Part shown: piece by piece, positions 1 through 7,956 of the stretch
How positions within the stretch are numbered: position 1 is the first letter of the stretch
How the letters are laid out: the number at the start of each line of letters is the position of its first letter
Assembly (NCBI RefSeq): GCF_015672735.1
Contig: NZ_JADABY010000072.1
Location: 1-36,310 of the forward strand
Source: Citrobacter sp. Res13-Sevr-PEB04-36
GTDB lineage: Bacteria; Pseudomonadota; Gammaproteobacteria; Enterobacterales; Enterobacteriaceae
Direction: 5' to 3'
DNA length: 36,310 nucleotides
The notes under the pieces: generated by a model
What the model was told of the DNA's origin: nothing
Database searches by the model: none
The model's input: only the letters and a program-made list of their open reading frames with translations
Made by a program: the position numbers and the translations under genes

Positions 1-41
1 TCTCTTCAACCGAACCGGCTGTTTGTGTGAAGTGATTCACA

Positions 42-112
42 TCCGCCGTGTCGATGGAGGCGCATTATAGGGAGTTCTCAGGCGCCCGCAACCCTTAAAT
101 TGCAGAAAAATG
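42..112 (-). promoter_or_regulatory. rRNA operon P1 promoter (rrnE-like), reading leftward out of the window
   Basis: Read on the minus strand there is a -35 TTGCGG (86-91), a 16-base spacer and a perfect -10 TATAAT (64-69), followed by a GC-rich GCGC discriminator and a start A at about 55. The 16-base spacer and this discriminator are typical of stringently controlled rrn P1 promoters. An AT-rich stretch at about 92-112 sits where the UP element should be. The bases from 50 down to 1 match the enterobacterial rrn leader before P2. The 16S gene lies outside the window. In E. coli rrnE is divergent from purHD, which fits. Confidence 0.9.
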
Positions 113-167
113 ACTGACTGCTGCATTCCACAGCAAAACCCCGCCTTATACCCATTTACGCACAGAG

Positions 168-176
168 TTATCCACA
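168..176 (+). promoter_or_regulatory. perfect DnaA box between rrn P1 and purH
   Basis: TTATCCACA is an exact match to the strong R1-type DnaA box. It lies upstream of both the rrn P1 promoter and the purH promoter. A single box can arise by chance, and I see no second strict box nearby. Confidence 0.5.
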
Positions 177-272
177 AACACCCCCGTCATTTCGGCGATC
201 CTTTCTATCTATATACAGTTTTCAGCACTCGAAATAAGGGTCAACATTGAAAAAGAAAAATTCGCGAGCGTT

Positions 273-294
273 GCGCAAACGTTTTCGTTACAAT
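273..294 (+). promoter_or_regulatory. PurR operator and -10 of the purHD promoter
   Basis: GCGCAAACGTTTTCGT (273-288) is a 16-base match to the PurR operator, whose consensus is ACGCAAACGTTTGCGT. It is followed directly by TACAAT (289-294), a good -10. The -35 is weak. PurR bound with hypoxanthine or guanine would cover the promoter and repress purHD. Confidence 0.85.
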
Positions 295-313
295 GCTGCG
301 GCAAAACAAGGAT

Positions 314-363
314 GCCCCGTAAGGGGCGTTAGCTGAGTTTTTACGCAAAAATTCAGCTAACGC
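314..363 (+). promoter_or_regulatory. two overlapping hairpins in the purHD leader
   Basis: Hairpin 1 is GCCCC/GGGGC (314-327, loop GTAA). Hairpin 2 pairs GCGTTAGCTGA (326-336) with TCAGCTAACGC (353-363). The inner bases 337-342 and 347-352 also pair, giving about 17 base pairs around a 4-base loop (343-346). The two share bases 326-327. No U-run follows, so neither is an obvious terminator. They sit 20-30 bases before the purH ribosome binding site AGGGG (384-388). Confidence 0.6.
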
Positions 364-395
364 TCTCTGTTATAGTCAAATCCAGGGGATTTACC

Positions 396-1985
396 ATGCA
401 ACAACGTCGTCCAGTCCGCCGCGCTCTGCTCAGTGTTTCTGACAAAGCAGGTATTATCGAATTCGCTCAGGCACTTTCCGCACGCGGTGTGGAGCTGCTA
501 TCTACAGGTGGCACTGCGCGCCTGCTGGCAGAAAAAGGTCTGCCAGTGACCGAAGTTTCCGATTACACCGGTTTCCCGGAAATGATGGATGGACGCGTGA
601 AGACCCTGCATCCAAAAGTACACGGCGGCATTCTCGGCCGTCGTGGTCAGGATGATGGCATTATGGAACAGCACGGTATCGCACCTATCGATATGGTTGT
701 CGTTAACCTGTATCCGTTCGCTGAAACCGTGGCTCGCGTTGGCTGCTCGCTGGAAGATGCGGTAGAGAATATCGATATCGGCGGCCCAACCATGGTGCGC
801 TCTGCCGCCAAGAACCACAAAGACGTAGCTATCGTGGTGAAGAGCAACGACTACACCGCCATTATTAAAGAGATGGACGCTAACAACGGTTCACTGACTC
901 TTGATACCCGTTTCGATCTCGCTATTAAAGCCTTCGAACATACTGCCGCTTACGACAGCATGATTGCTAACTACTTCGGTAGCATGGTTCCAGCCTATCA
1001 CGGTGATAACAAAGAAGCTGCGGGTCGCTTCCCGCGTACTCTTAACCTGAACTTCATTAAGAAGCAGGATATGCGCTACGGCGAAAACAGCCACCAGCAG
1101 GCTGCCTTCTATATAGAAGAGAATGTTAAAGAGGCATCCGTCGCCACCGCAACGCAGATCCAGGGTAAAGCGCTCTCTTATAACAACATCGCCGATACCG
1201 ATGCCGCACTCGAGTGCGTGAAAGAGTTCAACGAGCCAGCCTGCGTTATTGTTAAGCACGCCAACCCGTGCGGCGTGGCAGTCAGCACCTCTATTCTCGA
1301 TGCCTATGACCGCGCTTACAAAACCGACCCAACCTCCGCGTTCGGCGGCATCATCGCTTTTAACCGTGAACTGGATGCTGAAACGGCACAGGCCATTATC
1401 TCCCGCCAGTTTGTTGAAGTGATCATCGCCCCGTCAGCAACTGAGGAAGCGCTGAAGATTACGGCGGCTAAGCAGAACGTTCGTGTCCTGACCTGCGGTC
1501 AGTGGGCTGAGCGTGTTGCGGGCCTGGATTTCAAACGCGTGAACGGCGGGCTGCTGGTTCAGGATCGTGACCTGGGTATGGTCACCAAGGGTGAACTGCG
1601 CGTAGTTTCCAAACGTCAACCTACTGAGCAGGAACTGCGTGATGCGCTGTTCTGCTGGAAAGTCGCGAAGTTCGTGAAATCCAACGCCATTGTCTACGCC
1701 AAAGAGAACATGACCATCGGCATAGGCGCAGGCCAGATGAGCCGCGTTTATTCCGCGAAGATCGCCGGGATTAAAGCCGCCGACGAAGGTCTGGAAGTCA
1801 AAGGTTCAGCGATGGCGTCTGACGCCTTCTTCCCGTTCCGCGACGGGATTGATGCCGCAGCAGCCGTTGGCGTGAGCTGTGTTATCCAGCCAGGCGGTTC
1901 CATTCGCGATGACGAGGTGATTGCCGCTGCCGACGAACACGGTATTGCGATGATCTTTACCGACATGCGCCACTTCCGCCATTAA
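396..1985 (+). CDS. purH: bifunctional AICAR formyltransferase / IMP cyclohydrolase
   Basis: This cytoplasmic enzyme carries out the last two steps of de novo IMP synthesis: formylation of AICAR with 10-formyl-THF, then ring closure. The protein is 529 aa, the length of E. coli PurH. The N-terminal MGS-like cyclohydrolase domain (about 1-145) contains GGTARLL and the [10 protein letters not shown] stretch. The C-terminal transformylase domain carries VKHANPCG, which holds the catalytic Lys-His pair. The ATG at 396 has an AGGGG ribosome binding site at 384-388. purD follows after 15 bases, so the two are co-transcribed as purHD under the PurR box at 273-288. Confidence 0.98.
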   Translation: MQQRRPVRRALLSVSDKAGIIEFAQALSARGVELLSTGGTARLLAEKGLPVTEVSDYTGFPEMMDGRVKTLHPKVHGGILGRRGQDDGIMEQHGIAPIDMVVVNLYPFAETVARVGCSLEDAVENIDIGGPTMVRSAAKNHKDVAIVVKSNDYTAIIKEMDANNGSLTLDTRFDLAIKAFEHTAAYDSMIANYFGSMVPAYHGDNKEAAGRFPRTLNLNFIKKQDMRYGENSHQQAAFYIEENVKEASVATATQIQGKALSYNNIADTDAALECVKEFNEPACVIVKHANPCGVAVSTSILDAYDRAYKTDPTSAFGGIIAFNRELDAETAQAIISRQFVEVIIAPSATEEALKITAAKQNVRVLTCGQWAERVAGLDFKRVNGGLLVQDRDLGMVTKGELRVVSKRQPTEQELRDALFCWKVAKFVKSNAIVYAKENMTIGIGAGQMSRVYSAKIAGIKAADEGLEVKGSAMASDAFFPFRDGIDAAAAVGVSCVIQPGGSIRDDEVIAAADEHGIAMIFTDMRHFRH

Positions 1986-2000
1986 TCCACGGAGCAGATG

Positions 2001-3290
2001 ATGAAAGTATTAGTTATCGGCAACGGCGGGCGCGAACACGCGCTGGCCTGGAAAGCAGCCCAGTCACCGCAGGTTTCAACCGTCTATGTCGCACCAGGCA
2101 ATGCGGGTACCGCCCTGGAACCGACGCTGCAAAACGTGGCTATCGGTGTAACCGACATTCCGGCACTGCTGAGCTTTGCCCTGAACGAGAAGATCGATCT
2201 GACGATTGTGGGCCCGGAAGCGCCGCTGGTGATTGGCGTGGTCGATGCCTTCCGTGCCGCTGGTCTGAAAATCTTCGGCCCAACCGAAGGTGCCGCGCAG
2301 CTGGAAGGTTCTAAAGCGTTCACCAAAGATTTCCTCGCGCGCCATAATATTCCCACTGCGGAATACCAGAACTTCACTGAAGTGGAGCCCGCGCTGGCTT
2401 ATCTGCGTGAGAAAGGCGCACCGATCGTCATTAAAGCCGACGGTCTGGCTGCCGGTAAAGGCGTTATCGTGGCGATGACGCTTGAAGAAGCAGAAGCCGC
2501 CGTGCACGACATGCTGGCAGGCAACGCGTTTGGCGACGCGGGCCACCGCATCGTGATTGAAGAGTTCCTCGACGGCGAAGAGGCAAGCTTTATCGTGATG
2601 GTCGACGGCGAGCATGTCCTGCCGATGGCTACCAGTCAGGACCACAAACGTGTGGGCAATGGCGATACCGGTCCGAACACCGGCGGAATGGGTGCATACT
2701 CTCCAGCGCCTGTTGTAACTGATGAAGTTCACCAGCGCACCATGGAACGCATCATCTGGCCAACCGTAAAAGGCATGGCGGCGGAAGGTAACACCTACAC
2801 CGGTTTCCTGTACGCAGGCCTGATGATCGACAAACAGGGCAACCCGAAGGTTATCGAGTTTAACTGCCGCTTCGGCGACCCGGAAACCCAGCCGATCATG
2901 CTGCGCATGAAGTCGGACCTGGTGGATCTGTGCCTCGCCGCCTGCGACGGTAAGCTGGACGAGAAAACCTCCGAGTGGGACGAGCGCGCCTCGCTGGGCG
3001 TGGTAATCGCCGCCGGGGGTTATCCGGGCGACTACCATACCGGAGACGCGATCCACGGCCTACCGCAGGAAGAAGTCGCTGACGGCAAAGTGTTCCACGC
3101 CGGCACTAAACTCGCCGCCGACGACACGGTATTGACCAATGGGGGCCGCGTCCTGTGCGCAACCGCACTGGGTCATACCGTTGCAGAAGCGCAGAAGCGC
3201 GCATACGCGTTAATGGCCGACATCCGCTGGGACGGCAGCTTTAGCCGTAACGATATCGGCTGGCGCGCCATCGAACGCGAGCAGCGCTAA
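2001..3290 (+). CDS. purD: phosphoribosylamine-glycine ligase (GAR synthetase)
   Basis: PurD makes glycinamide ribonucleotide from phosphoribosylamine, glycine and ATP, the second step of purine synthesis. The protein is 429 aa and starts MKVLVIGNGGREHA, an ATP-grasp enzyme N-terminus. The ADGLAAGKGV segment and the EEFLDGEEASF and EFNCRFGDPETQ segments belong to the ATP-grasp fold. An in-frame ATG lies one codon earlier (1998), but GGAG at 1991-1994 spaces better to 2001, which also gives the usual family length. The stop overlaps the convergent zraR stop by 4 bases, so no intergenic terminator separates them. Confidence 0.97.
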   Translation: MKVLVIGNGGREHALAWKAAQSPQVSTVYVAPGNAGTALEPTLQNVAIGVTDIPALLSFALNEKIDLTIVGPEAPLVIGVVDAFRAAGLKIFGPTEGAAQLEGSKAFTKDFLARHNIPTAEYQNFTEVEPALAYLREKGAPIVIKADGLAAGKGVIVAMTLEEAEAAVHDMLAGNAFGDAGHRIVIEEFLDGEEASFIVMVDGEHVLPMATSQDHKRVGNGDTGPNTGGMGAYSPAPVVTDEVHQRTMERIIWPTVKGMAAEGNTYTGFLYAGLMIDKQGNPKVIEFNCRFGDPETQPIMLRMKSDLVDLCLAACDGKLDEKTSEWDERASLGVVIAAGGYPGDYHTGDAIHGLPQEEVADGKVFHAGTKLAADDTVLTNGGRVLCATALGHTVAEAQKRAYALMADIRWDGSFSRNDIGWRAIEREQR

Positions 3291-4612
3291 CGCGAAATTT
3301 TCGCCAACAGCGTTTTACGCGTGATGCCTAACTGACGGGCGGCTTCAGTTTTGTTGCCGCCCGTTTTTTCCAGTGCCGCCAGAATCACCTCTTTTTCAAC
3401 ATCCACCAGCGGTTGGATCTCCAGACTGTTCTCTGCTTTTATTGGTGTCGCGGCAATCGCCAACGGCAGCTCGCGTTCAGAAATATATTCCCCTGTCAGC
3501 AGGACCACCGCACGCTCAATCGCATTTTCCAGCTCACGAATGTTTCCCGGCCAGTCGTAATGGATCAGCAGATCCATTGCCTGCGGGGTAAAACCTTTCA
3601 CCGCTTTGCGGTTTCGCTCAGCAAAGCGCTGGAGAAAATGCCTGGCCAGTAGCGGGATATCTTCCCGGCGTTGACGTAATGCGGGCATCTCGATAGTGAC
3701 GACGTTCAAACGATAGTAGAGATCCTGGCGAAAACGTCCGGCGTTGACCTCTTGTGCTAGATCGCGATGGGTGGCAGCAATCAGCCGTACATCCACAGCA
3801 ATAGTCTGATTACTGCCTACGCGCTGGACTTCACGCTCCTGAATCGCCCGCAGCAGGCGCACCTGCATCAGGGGCGAGATGTCACCAATCTCATCGAGAA
3901 ACAGCGTACCGCCGTCGGCTTCCACAAAGCGCCCTTCCCGGCGTTTATCGGCCCCCGTAAACGCGCCTTTTTCATGGCCGAACAGTTCAGACTCCAGCAG
4001 GGATTCATTCAGCGCCGCGCAGTTGAGCGTTACCAGCGGTTTATCGCTACGCGCGCTGCTGGCGTGAAGCGCCCGGGCGACCAGTTCTTTACCCGTTCCG
4101 GAGTCTCCGTGAATGAGCACTGTGGCATCCGACGGCGCAACCATCGCAATTTCGTTAAGCAGGTGCTGCATCGCCGGACTGTTGCCAATCATGCCAAACT
4201 GCGCTGCCGGGGCTGCTGCGGGTTCTATGCCGGTCGCCCGGGTATGCGCCAGCGCCTTTTCCAGCGTGTGCTGCAGACTGTCAAAATCCAGTGGTTTGAT
4301 TAAGTAATCCAGCGCCCCGGTTTTTAACGCCTCCACCGCAGTCTCCACGCTAGAGAAAGCGGTCATAATCAGGACCGGAATCGCCGGATTCAGGGCTTTG
4401 ATCTCTTTCAGCGTTTCAATGCCGTCCATCTCCGCCATACGCACATCGCACAATACCAGATCAAAGACGCGTTCACGCACCTGCGCCAGCGCCTCTCGTC
4501 CGCTATAGGCAAGCGCAACATCATAGCCCCAGCCACGCAGCAGCGCTTGTAGAATAGTGCAGTGGCTGATGTCGTCGTCCACAACCAGAATATCGATTTT
4601 TCCGCGTGTCAT
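3287..4612 (-). CDS. zraR: sigma-54-dependent response regulator ZraR (HydG)
   Basis: ZraR is an NtrC-family activator that partners with ZraS and switches on zraP and zraSR in response to zinc or envelope stress. The receiver domain (about 1-120) has the acidic DDD cluster at 12-14 and the phosphoacceptor D56 in LVLCDVRM. The AAA+ domain shows Walker A GDSGTGKE and the sigma-54-contacting GAFTGA loop. A Fis-type helix-turn-helix ([16 protein letters not shown]) ends the protein. I chose the ATG at 4612, which gives 441 aa as in E. coli and follows AGGA at 4622-4625. A TTG three codons upstream is the only longer option. It lies 5 bases after zraS in one operon. Confidence 0.97.
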   Translation of the reverse strand: MTRGKIDILVVDDDISHCTILQALLRGWGYDVALAYSGREALAQVRERVFDLVLCDVRMAEMDGIETLKEIKALNPAIPVLIMTAFSSVETAVEALKTGALDYLIKPLDFDSLQHTLEKALAHTRATGIEPAAAPAAQFGMIGNSPAMQHLLNEIAMVAPSDATVLIHGDSGTGKELVARALHASSARSDKPLVTLNCAALNESLLESELFGHEKGAFTGADKRREGRFVEADGGTLFLDEIGDISPLMQVRLLRAIQEREVQRVGSNQTIAVDVRLIAATHRDLAQEVNAGRFRQDLYYRLNVVTIEMPALRQRREDIPLLARHFLQRFAERNRKAVKGFTPQAMDLLIHYDWPGNIRELENAIERAVVLLTGEYISERELPLAIAATPIKAENSLEIQPLVDVEKEVILAALEKTGGNKTEAARQLGITRKTLLAKISR

Positions 4613-4617
4613 CCTTG

Positions 4618-6003
4618 TCAATCCTGTGATTTCGCTTTGCTCGGGAGCCAGAGAGTAAAGACGGTGCCTTTACCCTCAACGCTGGTCACCCGAATGATTC
4701 CGCCATGCTGCTCAATGATGTTTTGCACCACCGCCAGCCCCAGCCCGGTGCCGTCTGCCTTCGTCGTAAAGTAAGGGGTAAAAATAGCCTCCAGCTGATC
4801 GGGAGCAATCCCCTTCCCGCTGTCGGTAACCACAATTTTAACCCGATCGGCGCCACTTTCACTCACTGAAACCGTAACCGTCCCCTGATGCCCGATAGCA
4901 TGAATGGCGTTGAGGTATAAATTCAGCAGGACCTGCGTGAGTCGGTCGGGATCGGCTTGAATAGCGGGTAACGCAGCATTCGGCGTAAACTGCAGTTGAA
5001 TTTCCCGGCTCTGAGCATCCTGGCTAACCAAATGCAGCGAGTGGGTGATGACTTCATTAAGATCGACCCGCTGCAGCGTCAGGTGCGCGGGCTTCACCAG
5101 CTCCAGCAATTCACTCACCACCCGATTTAAGCGATCGGCCTCTTTCGCCATCACCTGCGCCAGTTCATGCGACTCGCCCCCCGCCGGAGTGCGTTCGGCA
5201 AAATATTTCGCTAACCCCTTGATGGATGACAGTGGATTACGGATTTCATGCGCGACTCCCGCCGCCAGATGTCCGAGCGCCATCAGCTTTTCTTTACGCT
5301 TCATCGCGTCCTGTAGCTCTTTATAAGAACGCTGATAGCGTTGGTACCAGAAAAACGTCAGCACGGTAGCCAGCAGCACCGCAGCCAGGGCAGACAAGAC
5401 GATCAGCGTATTACGCCACTCTCTGGCCTGAGTCGCGGCCAGGTCGCTGGCATCAAAAGCGATAAAAATGGTTTGCGTGGGCGTATTCGCATGATCGTCA
5501 TTACCGGAGCAGCGTGCCATACCGTGCCTCCCGGCCCCATACATCGGCTGGAACTGGCGATAAATCTCAAGCACCGGCGTTTGCTCACGCGCATCGGTCG
5601 GTGAGTCGATGCGCCGCCAGCGTTCTTGTTCCCCTGGATTTAATTGGCGCAGGACATCCGGTGAGTAGAGGAATTTACCGATCATAGAGGAATCACTGTG
5701 GGTAATGATTGCACCATGCTCATCGACAACGGCAAACCAGAGTACGCCCGGTTGCACCGCCATTTGCTCCAGCAGCGTTTGTTGCTGTGCATGATGCATA
5801 CGCATGCCCATACCCACACGCGTGCCGGACTCAAGGGCGCGGATCAGCACGCTTCCCTTTTCCAGTAGCGTTTGTCGGGCAGCGTCACTTTCCCGGCCGT
5901 AGTCCCGAATAGTCATGATGGAAAACCACCCCACCAAAATCAGGATCGCCGCCGGTAATAACCGGCTCAGCCACTTTGCTGCCGTATCCTTATCAAGACG
6001 CAT
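4618..6003 (-). CDS. zraS: zinc-responsive sensor histidine kinase ZraS (HydH)
   Basis: ZraS is an inner-membrane sensor kinase that phosphorylates ZraR. It is 461 aa, slightly shorter than the roughly 465 aa I recall for E. coli. A first membrane segment lies at about 12-30, and a periplasmic domain rich in Met/His follows (GMGMRMHHAQQQ). A second membrane segment lies at about 200-220. The kinase core begins with GHLAAGVAHEIRNPLSS, which holds the phosphorylated His. Downstream come an N box (LNLYLNAIHAI) and G boxes (DSGKGIAPDQ, GTGLGLAVV). GGGAGA at 6008-6013 precedes the ATG. It is transcribed from the sigma-54 promoter at 6050-6065, with zraR next. Confidence 0.97.
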   Translation of the reverse strand: MRLDKDTAAKWLSRLLPAAILILVGWFSIMTIRDYGRESDAARQTLLEKGSVLIRALESGTRVGMGMRMHHAQQQTLLEQMAVQPGVLWFAVVDEHGAIITHSDSSMIGKFLYSPDVLRQLNPGEQERWRRIDSPTDAREQTPVLEIYRQFQPMYGAGRHGMARCSGNDDHANTPTQTIFIAFDASDLAATQAREWRNTLIVLSALAAVLLATVLTFFWYQRYQRSYKELQDAMKRKEKLMALGHLAAGVAHEIRNPLSSIKGLAKYFAERTPAGGESHELAQVMAKEADRLNRVVSELLELVKPAHLTLQRVDLNEVITHSLHLVSQDAQSREIQLQFTPNAALPAIQADPDRLTQVLLNLYLNAIHAIGHQGTVTVSVSESGADRVKIVVTDSGKGIAPDQLEAIFTPYFTTKADGTGLGLAVVQNIIEQHGGIIRVTSVEGKGTVFTLWLPSKAKSQD

Positions 6004-6049
6004 ACGTTCTCCCTTTCCCCACCGTTTCCTTTCTTCATTTCAGGTATAC

Positions 6050-6065
6050 AGCAGAAATCATGCCA
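6050..6065 (-). promoter_or_regulatory. sigma-54 promoter of zraSR
   Basis: On the minus strand TGGCATGATTTCTGCT keeps the invariant GG and GC with exactly ten bases between them, as in the -24/-12 consensus. The predicted start is at about 6039, about 36 bases before zraS. Confidence 0.85.
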
Positions 6066-6112
6066 TCTTTTCACCCTGATAACCCTGTTCTCAGGCACAA
6101 ACCCTCACAACG

Positions 6113-6133
6113 GGCGGGTAAAAATGACCCACC
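6113..6133. promoter_or_regulatory. ZraR-type enhancer box 1
   Basis: This is an inverted repeat with arms GGCGGGT and ACCCACC (6 of 7 positions pair) around AAAAATG. It has the same layout as box 2 at 6144-6164 in the opposite orientation. The centre lies about 84 bases upstream of the predicted zraSR start, a normal enhancer distance for an NtrC-type activator. Assignment to ZraR is by context. Confidence 0.75.
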
Positions 6134-6143
6134 GGGCCGTCCT

Positions 6144-6164
6144 GGCGAGTCATTTTTACTCGCC
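6144..6164. promoter_or_regulatory. ZraR-type enhancer box 2
   Basis: The arms GGCGAGT and ACTCGCC pair perfectly around CATTTTT. The centre-to-centre distance to box 1 is 31 bases, about three helical turns, so the two dimers should sit on one face of the DNA. The centre is about 87 bases upstream of the predicted zraP start. Confidence 0.8.
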
Positions 6165-6214
6165 TACACCCGGGCAGCAGCCGCGCGATCCCCGCAGCAC
6201 AACGACGTCCAGGT

Positions 6215-6230
6215 TGGCACGGAAGATGCA
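6215..6230 (+). promoter_or_regulatory. sigma-54 promoter of zraP
   Basis: TGGCACGGAAGATGCA has GG and GC ten bases apart and a near-perfect -24 half. The predicted start is at about 6241, 26 bases before the zraP ATG. Confidence 0.88.
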
Positions 6231-6266
6231 AAAGAGAAAGTAAGCTAACCAACAGGAGAATGAACG

Positions 6267-6701
6267 ATGAAACGGAATAATAAACTCGCGCTAATGGTCC
6301 TCTCACTGATGGCTCTGGGTTCCACCCCAGCGCTGGCACAGCATCACTGGGGCAATGGTGAGGGAATGTGGCAACAGGGTGGGACGCCAATGACCACCGA
6401 GCAGCAGGCCGCAGCCCAGAAAATCGCTGATGATTACTACACGCAGACCCGCGCATTGCGCCAGCAGTTGACGTCCAAACGTTATGAGTACAACGCGTTG
6501 CTCACCGCCAGCCCGCTGGACAGCGCAAAAATTAATACCGTCGCAAAAGAGATAGAGTCTCTGAATCAGGCACTGGATGAGCAACGGGTGAAACGGGATG
6601 TCGCCATGGCGGAGGCGGGCGTGTCTCGCGGTGCTGGCATGGGTTGCGGTGGCGGCAGTTACCACCGTGGCGGGGGTCACATGGGTATGGGCCACTGGTA
6701 A
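6267..6701 (+). CDS. zraP: periplasmic zinc-binding chaperone ZraP
   Basis: ZraP is a periplasmic zinc-binding protein with chaperone activity, in the CpxP/Spy-like family. It also feeds back on ZraSR. The protein is 144 aa. A Sec signal peptide (MKRNNKLALMVLSLMALG...) ends in ALA, with predicted cleavage after residue 24. The mature part begins with a His-rich stretch (HHWGNGEGMW). A helical core follows, and the Gly/His/Cys/Met tail (CGGGSYHRGGGHMGMGHW) can bind metal. The ribosome binding site AGGAG is at 6254-6258. The gene is divergent from zraSR and driven by its own sigma-54 promoter. Confidence 0.96.
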   Translation: MKRNNKLALMVLSLMALGSTPALAQHHWGNGEGMWQQGGTPMTTEQQAAAQKIADDYYTQTRALRQQLTSKRYEYNALLTASPLDSAKINTVAKEIESLNQALDEQRVKRDVAMAEAGVSRGAGMGCGGGSYHRGGGHMGMGHW

Positions 6702-6711
6702 ATAACTTAAT

Positions 6712-6789
6712 GCCTGATAGCGCTACGCTAATCAGGCCTACAGATGGATACCGTAAGCCGGATAAGACACTTTTGCGTCGCCATCCGGC
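6712..6789. repeat. REP pair (BIME) between zraP and yjaH
   Basis: A REP unit (6712-6741, GCCTGATAGCGC...ATCAGGCCTAC) is followed by an inverted unit (6753-6789, GTAAGCCGGATAAG...CATCCGGC). Paired inverted REP units between convergent genes are typical of enterobacterial BIMEs and often protect mRNA 3' ends. The second unit stops one base before the yjaH stop codon, so zraP and yjaH share it as their 3' boundary. Confidence 0.88.
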
Positions 6790-6790
6790 G

Positions 6791-7486
6791 TTAGAATGTT
6801 TTATCTTTTGGCTGCCAACGGCAGAAATCAGAATTCGCGACCAGCAATAGCTGAGATCCCTCAGGCGCTTCCAGCCATGCCACGCTCACGTCGACCGACG
6901 AGCGGCTCTGGCGGCGCTCGATATGGTTTATCGCCCATGAATCTAAGTCAGGCTTGATCGTCTCACCTTCACACGTGGTGACCGTACGTTCAGCTGCATG
7001 CCAACGGCCCTGACGTAATACCACACGCCCCTGACGCAGCGCATCGCTGGTCTGACGGATTTGATCGGCACGGTAGCGATAGAGCGCAATTTGGTCGCTG
7101 GAAAGCTGCTGCTTTTGCCCATCAACTTCACGCTGCATAAAGCTCAGTTCACCCCGATCGTCGAAACGGATGCGAACGTGCTCCGGCGGTTGGCTGTAAA
7201 CATTGAGTTCTATCAAAGAGAGGGAGTCACCCTGCCAGCGGTATTCACTGGTGGTGGTACTGCCGCTACGCCATGGACTAAAAACGGAGAGCAGGTGAAT
7301 ATCATCGTTTGAATCTTTACGCCAGACGCGTACCGCCCCCTGATCGCCAACATAACCGCTGGCCGTGAACGGAGGAAGCTCAGAGTGGCGACTGCAGGCT
7401 GACAGCAACAGAACACCTGAAAGCCAAAGCGTATGACGCCAGATGGACAAAAGGGGCGAAACCGCCCCCTCGTTAAAACTGTTCAC
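6791..7486 (-). CDS. yjaH: DUF1481 lipoprotein YjaH
   Basis: This is a family of unknown function. A hydrophobic N-terminal segment (WLSGVLLLSAC) ends in a lipobox with a Cys, so the protein is predicted to be lipidated and envelope-attached. The rest is a soluble domain of about 200 residues. I chose the GTG at 7486 (MNSFNEG..., 231 aa), which matches my memory of the E. coli length. A GTG two codons earlier is equally open, and a TTG further inside would give a shorter, more canonical signal peptide. No start has a good ribosome binding site. The hupA terminator hairpin lies inside the first 15 codons. Confidence 0.85.
   Translation of the reverse strand: MNSFNEGAVSPLLSIWRHTLWLSGVLLLSACSRHSELPPFTASGYVGDQGAVRVWRKDSNDDIHLLSVFSPWRSGSTTTSEYRWQGDSLSLIELNVYSQPPEHVRIRFDDRGELSFMQREVDGQKQQLSSDQIALYRYRADQIRQTSDALRQGRVVLRQGRWHAAERTVTTCEGETIKPDLDSWAINHIERRQSRSSVDVSVAWLEAPEGSQLLLVANSDFCRWQPKDKTF
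7449..7468 (-). terminator. intrinsic terminator of hupA, inside the yjaH 5' end
   Basis: On the minus strand GGGGCG (7468-7463) pairs with CGCCCC (7458-7453) around GTTT and is followed by TTTTG. It lies 30 bases after the hupA stop and within the yjaH reading frame. Confidence 0.75.
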
Positions 7487-7497
7487 TGCCACGCGAA

Positions 7498-7770
7498 TTA
7501 CTTAACCGCGTCTTTCAGTGCTTTACCAGAAACAAATGCCGGTACGTTAGCTGCGGCGATTTTGATTTCTTTACCGGTCTGTGGGTTGCGGCCAGTGCGC
7601 TCAGCGCGGTGGTTCACTTTGAAGGTACCGAAACCAACCAGTTGTACAGCATCGCCTTCTTTCAGAGACTCAGTAATAGCAGCCAGAGTGGATTCCAGAG
7701 CAGCTTTAGCCTGTGTTTTGGACAGTTCTGCTTTGTCTGCAATTACATCAATCAGTTGAGTCTTGTTCAT
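7498..7770 (-). CDS. hupA: DNA-binding protein HU-alpha
   Basis: HU-alpha is a 90-aa nucleoid-associated protein. It bends and compacts DNA as a homodimer or as a heterodimer with HU-beta. The sequence begins [26 protein letters not shown]. It carries the beta-arm signature [21 protein letters not shown], with the DNA-intercalating Pro in RNPQTG. TAAGGAT before the ATG is the ribosome binding site. A leader of about 110 bases separates the gene from its promoter. An intrinsic terminator follows it, so yjaH downstream is probably expressed at a much lower level. Confidence 0.99.
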   Translation of the reverse strand: MNKTQLIDVIADKAELSKTQAKAALESTLAAITESLKEGDAVQLVGFGTFKVNHRAERTGRNPQTGKEIKIAAANVPAFVSGKALKDAVK

Positions 7771-7872
7771 AAGTTATCCTTACAATGTGTTTATCGCTTG
7801 CTAAGCATCGAGTGCGACGGAAATGCCAGAAAAGCACTCTCCTGCATACACGCACCGATAGCCACTTTTCTT

Positions 7873-7911
7873 CGCCCCCCAAATGTAGACCAGACGGGGG
7901 GCGGATGGGAA
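7873..7911 (-). promoter_or_regulatory. hupA promoter embedded in a G/C palindrome
   Basis: On the minus strand the -10 TACATT (7882-7887) and -35 TTCCCA (7906-7911) are 18 bases apart. The -10 lies in the 15-base interval between the perfect arms CGCCCCCC and GGGGGGCG (7873-7880 and 7896-7903). The start should be near 7875, inside the palindrome. Confidence 0.65.
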
Positions 7912-7956
7912 GCCTCCAGGCACGACAAATCAGGCGTTAAATCACGTTTTATGGTG

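Noticed and set aside
2076..3056. 326-aa open frame opposite purD
   Set aside because: It lies fully inside a certain gene, with no start signal and no recognisable domain.
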